Origin: Methylotenera mobilis 13
GTDB taxonomy: Bacteria; Pseudomonadota; Gammaproteobacteria; Burkholderiales; Methylophilaceae
Direction of reading: 5' to 3'
Assembly (NCBI RefSeq): GCF_000384255.1
Contig: NZ_KB913035.1
Location: forward strand, 1,711,362 to 1,775,361
DNA length: 64,000 nucleotides
A program made the position numbers and the translations under genes. This document shows, piece after piece, positions 59,825-64,000 of the stretch; the first letter of the stretch is position 1; each line of letters begins with the position of its first letter. A model generated the notes under the pieces. That model did not search any database. It was given only the letters and a program-made list of their open reading frames with translations, and had not been told where the DNA came from.

Positions 59825-61717
59825 TTAGTGTAATGTTATATGTTGCTGCGAAATGCTCTGAGCATGACCATCAGTTACGTTTAGGATTTGTGGGCTATAC
59901 TCCTCCACCCAGCTAGATAGTTCTAACTTCATTTGGGTCTCGTGAGTTCCATGCAAACCTTCTATCCATAATAAAAGACTGTTTACCCAGCTAATATCTG
60001 CAGTTCTGGCCTGCGCAATGCGTAACTTTTCATGTGGTGTTGGCATGGTATGTTCATCATCTGCAAGTAACTCTTCATAAAGCTTTTCTCCAGGACGCAA
60101 TCCAACGTACTCAATTTTAATTTCATCTGTACTAAAACCAGACAATCGAACCATGTCAGCTGCCAAATCAGCAATCTTTACAGGTTCCCCCATATCGAGC
60201 ACAAAAATCTCGCCACCCTTGCCCATCAACCCCGCTTGCATCACTAACTGCGCAGCCTCTGGAATCGACATAAAGTAGCGTGTAATTTCAGGATGGGTAA
60301 TCGTAATGGGGCCGCCTTTAGCAATTTGTTCGCGGAATTTCGGAATCACGCTACCACTGCTACCCAGCACGTTACCAAAACGTACAATCACGAAACGTGT
60401 ACCATTATCGCTCTGCAAGCCTTGACACACCATTTCTGCCAAACGCTTACTTGCACCCATCACATTAGTTGGGTTCACCGCTTTATCTGTAGAAATTAAT
60501 ACAAACTTGCTCACGCCATTACTCTTACAAGCCTGTGCTAGCGTGTGGGTACCAATCACATTGTTAGAGAGCGCTTCCCACACATTACCGTTTTCCATCA
60601 TCGGCACATGTTTGTAGGCTGCAGCATGAAACACCACAGATGGCTGATACTGCGCCAATATGTGATTAATCCGTACTTTATTTTTTACATCACAAGTAAA
60701 ATAGACTAGTTTGGTTTCTAAATTCATCCCAGTTAACTCTTGCTCTAGTTGATAAAGAGAAAACTCAGAAATATCTAAACAAATCAAAGTGTCAGGGTGA
60801 TATTTAACAATCTGCCGACACAGCTCAGAACCAATAGAGCCACCTGCCCCACTCACAAGTACGGTCTGATGATCAATCAACATTTGCAAACCAGAGCTAT
60901 CAAGCTTCACGGCATCACGCCCTAGCAAATCCTCCACATCTACCTTACGAATTTGGGAAACACTCACCTTACCACTCATCAAATCGTCAATCGCCGGCAC
61001 AGTCATCACTTCAAGATTTAGCTGAGTCGCAAGATCAATTGCTTGCTTACGCTTTTGGTGATGTGCAGATGGCATAGCAACAATCACATAAGTAACACTT
61101 AGTCGATTTGATATTATCTCTAACTGATTAATTGCCCCTAATATCTTAACGCCAAAAATCTCACGTCCATGCATAGAAACATCATCATCCACCAACCCCA
61201 CAACTCGCCACTGAGCACTTAGTGCTAAGTCTTTTACCAATGCAACTGCAGCTTCCCCAGCGCCCAGTATAATCACAGGATTACCTTGCTTGAGCGTCAC
61301 TCCATATAGTTGATGGTCTTTCCAAGCCCGATAAACAAATCGACTACCTCCCATCATCATTAGCAGCAAAATGGGATCTAGAATCAGCACGGATCTAGGA
61401 ATAACTATCCCAGACTGCAACATAAATAACACCAAAGTTGCTAACGCGGTAGCAGATATCACTGCAAACATAATTCGCTTTAAATCATTAACACTCGCAA
61501 AACGCCAAACACCTCTATATAACCCAAAAAATACAAACAAACAGGCTTGTAGTGGAACCACTAGAATCAATGACTGTAGCATTTGATCCATATGCTCAGT
61601 AGAAAGTGAGAAATTAAAGCGCAATAGGTATGCAAAGCACCATGCTAAAGAAGCTACAACGATATCGTGTAGCAAAGCAACTGATGTTATTAAATTTATT
61701 TGGTTAATTTTCCGCAT
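59825..61717 (-). CDS. Polytopic nucleotide-sugar 4,6-dehydratase (CapD/WbpM-like)
   Basis: A 630-residue protein with four to five N-terminal helices (to about 140), a CoA/NAD-type Rossmann region (VIILGAGEAAVALVKDL) and a C-terminal SDR domain with VSGAGGSIGSELC and the FlaA1/CapD active-site segment TDKAVNPTNVMGASK (Met/Lys instead of Tyr/Lys). Such enzymes make UDP-4-keto-6-deoxy-GlcNAc for surface glycans. The next gene is two bases upstream, so the polysaccharide genes form one leftward unit. Confidence 0.92.
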   Translation of the reverse strand: MRKINQINLITSVALLHDIVVASLAWCFAYLLRFNFSLSTEHMDQMLQSLILVVPLQACLFVFFGLYRGVWRFASVNDLKRIMFAVISATALATLVLFMLQSGIVIPRSVLILDPILLLMMMGGSRFVYRAWKDHQLYGVTLKQGNPVIILGAGEAAVALVKDLALSAQWRVVGLVDDDVSMHGREIFGVKILGAINQLEIISNRLSVTYVIVAMPSAHHQKRKQAIDLATQLNLEVMTVPAIDDLMSGKVSVSQIRKVDVEDLLGRDAVKLDSSGLQMLIDHQTVLVSGAGGSIGSELCRQIVKYHPDTLICLDISEFSLYQLEQELTGMNLETKLVYFTCDVKNKVRINHILAQYQPSVVFHAAAYKHVPMMENGNVWEALSNNVIGTHTLAQACKSNGVSKFVLISTDKAVNPTNVMGASKRLAEMVCQGLQSDNGTRFVIVRFGNVLGSSGSVIPKFREQIAKGGPITITHPEITRYFMSIPEAAQLVMQAGLMGKGGEIFVLDMGEPVKIADLAADMVRLSGFSTDEIKIEYVGLRPGEKLYEELLADDEHTMPTPHEKLRIAQARTADISWVNSLLLWIEGLHGTHETQMKLELSSWVEEYSPQILNVTDGHAQSISQQHITLH

Positions 61718-61719
61718 TA

Positions 61720-62931
61720 TTATTTTGTATCTATTAAACTCTTTATTCTTGAAAGAACCACATTCATTTTACTAACAATAACAGTCATCTCTTGATCAGT
61801 AATCGTGTGATGCACTAAAAAACAAAGCGCTTGGTCAGTGTAGTAGCTTGCATTTGGCAAGCGTTGCTCTGGGGCCAACCCCTGCTCTTCAAATAATTTT
61901 TCTTTGTATATTTCTGAGCATGCTCCAGAGAAGCATGGTACTCCGTCTTCTTCCATCTGGCTTATAACAAAATCTCTTAATGACTTATTGTTAAACACAA
62001 GCTGATTAAACCCAGACTTTATTTTAATGTAAACCCGATAATATGCATTTAAATTACCTTCAACATCATCAAACGCTGGTACATCTAGAAATTTAAACTG
62101 ACTTAAAACGCTAATCAGAACATTCGCATGATGATTTCGTTTTGATATCCAATCAGGCAACTTTGCAAGTTGCTTTAAACCAATAGCAGCCTGAAACTCT
62201 GTCATTCTGAAATTTGAGCCGGCACTTTCGGTTAACCATCTAAACCCCGCTGGGTGATCTTTCTGAAACACAGCATCGTAGCTGCGTCCAATGTCTTTAT
62301 ACGCCCATGCACTTTTGTAGGCATCTGTGTCCTCTAATAGGAGCATGCCACCTTCGCCACCTGTGGAAATTATCTTATCCTGACAGAAACTGAATATTGA
62401 TGCATGTCCCCATGCACCAACCGGCTTGCCAGCAACAACAGCACCATGCGCTTGCGCGCAATCTTCAATCACCTTCAAATGATGTTGATTAGCAAGCGCC
62501 ATAATTGCCACCATATCGCAAGGACGTCCGCCAATATGTACCGGAATAATCGCTTTTGTTTTATCGGTAATTAATGACGCTATGGATTCAACAGATATAT
62601 TCCCACTATCAAAATCTACGTCGGCAAAAACCGGAGTTGCGCCAACGAGTAACACACAACTGGCAGAAGCTACATAACTCCGGCTGGTAACAATCACTTC
62701 ATCACCGGCTTTTATATCCAACACTCGCAAGGCAAGCTCTAAAGCCACGGTGCCGTTTGAAAGTGCAATACCATGCTTTTTACCCACGGATTTTGCATAT
62801 TCAACTTCAAACAACTTACCTAACTCACCGGTCCAATAGTTAACTCTTCCAGAGATTAAAGTCTGTGTCGCTGCGGCTACTTCGTCAGCCTCGTAAAATG
62901 GCCATGGTGATAATAAAGGGTGGTTTAACAC
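61720..62931 (-). CDS. DegT/DnrJ/EryC1-family PLP aminotransferase
   Basis: A 403-residue fold-type I aminotransferase. PLP lysine in SFCQDKIISTGGEGGML, plus IEDCAQAHGA and FRMTEFQAAIGL. It probably aminates the 4-keto sugar made by the neighbouring dehydratase, in the manner of PglE/WbpE. Substrate not provable from sequence. Confidence 0.92.
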   Translation of the reverse strand: MLNHPLLSPWPFYEADEVAAATQTLISGRVNYWTGELGKLFEVEYAKSVGKKHGIALSNGTVALELALRVLDIKAGDEVIVTSRSYVASASCVLLVGATPVFADVDFDSGNISVESIASLITDKTKAIIPVHIGGRPCDMVAIMALANQHHLKVIEDCAQAHGAVVAGKPVGAWGHASIFSFCQDKIISTGGEGGMLLLEDTDAYKSAWAYKDIGRSYDAVFQKDHPAGFRWLTESAGSNFRMTEFQAAIGLKQLAKLPDWISKRNHHANVLISVLSQFKFLDVPAFDDVEGNLNAYYRVYIKIKSGFNQLVFNNKSLRDFVISQMEEDGVPCFSGACSEIYKEKLFEEQGLAPEQRLPNASYYTDQALCFLVHHTITDQEMTVIVSKMNVVLSRIKSLIDTK

Positions 62932-62944
62932 GTAAATTCAACTC

Positions 62945-63547
62945 TTATAATTTATTTAAAATTCTTGCAGGATTACCGACAACGGTTGTACGAGCAGAAA
63001 CACTTTTGGTCACTACAGCACCTGCACCTACGATAGCATAATCGCCAATCTCCAACCCGGGCAATACAACGGCACCGGACCCAATTAGCACACCTTTCCC
63101 TACCCTTACTCCACCACCCAAGACAGCATGGGGCGCAATATGTACAAAATCTGCGACCAGACAATCATGATCAACCACAGCTGCATGATTAATAATACAG
63201 TGGGAGCCTACAGAAGCATCTGGAGCCACAATAGATAGCGCTGCTAAAAAAGTACCCTGGCGAATTTCAGATGTCTTGGCCACTACGGCTGCAGGATGGA
63301 TTACACTAAAAAAACCAAACTTATCCAGAGAATTAGCCAAATGTTCTCTTGTTTTGCAATTACCTATCGCAAAATGTAGACTAACGCCGACCTTATCAGG
63401 AATATCGGACGTACTGTAAATCTGCAAACCCGAGTTCACTCCAGCTGCCCTATCATCAACAAAACCTGAGCAATCCATCATGGCGCCTTGCATTGCATCC
63501 AATACAACTTTACCATGACCGCCAGCACCATAAATATATCGGTTCAT
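62945..63547 (-). CDS. Sugar O/N-acetyltransferase, PglD-like
   Basis: A 200-residue left-handed beta-helix acetyltransferase. The N-terminal Rossmann-like part begins YIYGAGGHGKVVLDAM, and hexapeptide repeats (IINHAAVVDHDCLVADFVHI, GVLIGSGAVVLPG, IVGAGAVVTKSV) fill the rest. It likely acetylates the aminosugar product, completing a bacillosamine-type pathway. The catalytic histidine is probably in VVDHD. It ends one base before the sugar transferase. Confidence 0.9.
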   Translation of the reverse strand: MNRYIYGAGGHGKVVLDAMQGAMMDCSGFVDDRAAGVNSGLQIYSTSDIPDKVGVSLHFAIGNCKTREHLANSLDKFGFFSVIHPAAVVAKTSEIRQGTFLAALSIVAPDASVGSHCIINHAAVVDHDCLVADFVHIAPHAVLGGGVRVGKGVLIGSGAVVLPGLEIGDYAIVGAGAVVTKSVSARTTVVGNPARILNKL

Positions 63548-64000
63548 CTATGTGTTGTTTCCTGTAAATCGTGACATAGTCGCCTCACCTTCAGCACTAA
63601 TACCTTCACTTAAAAAAACCTTCTTAACAGTCAGTAGCAGTATTTTAACATCAAGCCAAAAGGACTGATGATCAACGTACCACACGTCTAATTTAAACTT
63701 ATCTTCCCAACTAATAGCATTACGTCCATTTACCTGAGCCAGTCCTGTCACACCAGGACGTACTTGATGCCGTCTAGCTTGCTCAACTGAATATAAAGGC
63801 AAATACTCCATCAATAGCGGTCTTGGGCCAACTAAACTCAAATCACCTTTGAGCACATTAAATAACTGAGGGAGCTCATCTAAACTATATTTTCTTAAGA
63901 AATTACCAAGTGAAGTCATCCTATATTCATCAGCAAGCAACTGATTACTGTTATCTCTAGTGGATAACATAGTTCTAAATTTATAGATATAAAATGGCTT
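63548..64000 (-). CDS. Initiating sugar-phosphate transferase (PglC/WcaJ-like), N-terminus beyond window
   Basis: The frame is open to the window's right edge, reading [13 protein letters not shown], so the true start lies outside. Motifs of the bacterial sugar transferase family: [55 protein letters not shown]. It transfers a sugar-phosphate to undecaprenyl phosphate at the start of repeat-unit assembly. With the next three genes it suggests a bacillosamine-like first sugar. Confidence 0.92.
   Translation of the reverse strand, partial: KPFYIYKFRTMLSTRDNSNQLLADEYRMTSLGNFLRKYSLDELPQLFNVLKGDLSLVGPRPLLMEYLPLYSVEQARRHQVRPGVTGLAQVNGRNAISWEDKFKLDVWYVDHQSFWLDVKILLLTVKKVFLSEGISAEGEATMSRFTGNNT

Overview
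The window looks like a chromosomal segment of a betaproteobacterium, most likely Methylophilaceae (Methylotenera-like). This rests on the AT-rich coding sequence, the smc-zipA-ligA order, an EpsA-type LuxR regulator beside an exopolysaccharide locus, and a compact nirK/norCB denitrification block. The genus assignment is inference from gene content. No rRNA gene is present to confirm it.

Layout. (1) 1-5.1 kb: the leftward transposition genes of a Tn7-like element (tnsA, tnsB, tnsC and a tniQ/tnsD gene that runs off the left edge), with a candidate transposon end around 5.02-5.11 kb. (2) 5.4-10.4 kb: a c-di-GMP sensor protein, a secreted cupredoxin-like protein, a lipoprotein truncated haemoglobin and a divergent DUF3034-type outer-membrane protein. 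(3) 10.5-12.8 kb: HvfX/DoxX-like protein and the MsrPQ periplasmic methionine-sulfoxide repair system. (4) 13-22.4 kb: housekeeping (TPR protein, cysQ, ligA, zipA, smc, divergent queF). (5) 22.6-25.2 kb: tRNA-Ala, two identical tRNA-Glu, a BON lipoprotein, a roughly 0.9 kb gene-free stretch and an unrecognised secreted protein. (6) 25.7-41 kb: an EAL-CBS-GGDEF protein and then the nitric-oxide/denitrification island: hmp, nsrR, nirK-nirV-sco-sufT-like-nnrS-like, dnr, and norC-norB-norE-norF-norQ-norD. (7) 41.1-45.4 kb: an EAL-domain remnant and a 1321-residue CHASE/PAS/GAF/GGDEF/EAL protein. (8) 45.5-51.5 kb: a TauE-like exporter and a three-gene redox module. (9) 51.5-57.8 kb: mqo, a TnpB-only IS200/IS605-type element, rlmB, rnr. 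(10) 57.8-64 kb: tRNA-Leu, epsA-like regulator, hpt and the start of a surface-polysaccharide cluster that runs off the right edge.

How the parts work together. Nitrite is reduced to NO by a NirK carrying its own C-terminal cytochrome c. NO is then reduced by cNor or oxidised by flavohaemoglobin. Perfect Dnr/FNR-type boxes precede nirK and norC, and matching TTGCAT-type palindromes precede nsrR and hmp, so a two-regulator NO circuit can be read from the DNA. Base composition changes sharply at the dnr/norD junction, which suggests norD-norQ and neighbours have a different origin.

The best candidate for an undescribed system is the trio at 46.4-51.5 kb. It comprises an FAD/NAD(P) reductase fused to two cyclic-nucleotide-binding domains and a four-cluster ferredoxin domain, a membrane protein with two pairs of histidines spaced exactly 14 residues apart (as in dihaem cytochrome b), and an FHA-domain protein with a periplasmic decahaem cytochrome. 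It reads as a trans-membrane electron conduit with two built-in regulatory inputs.
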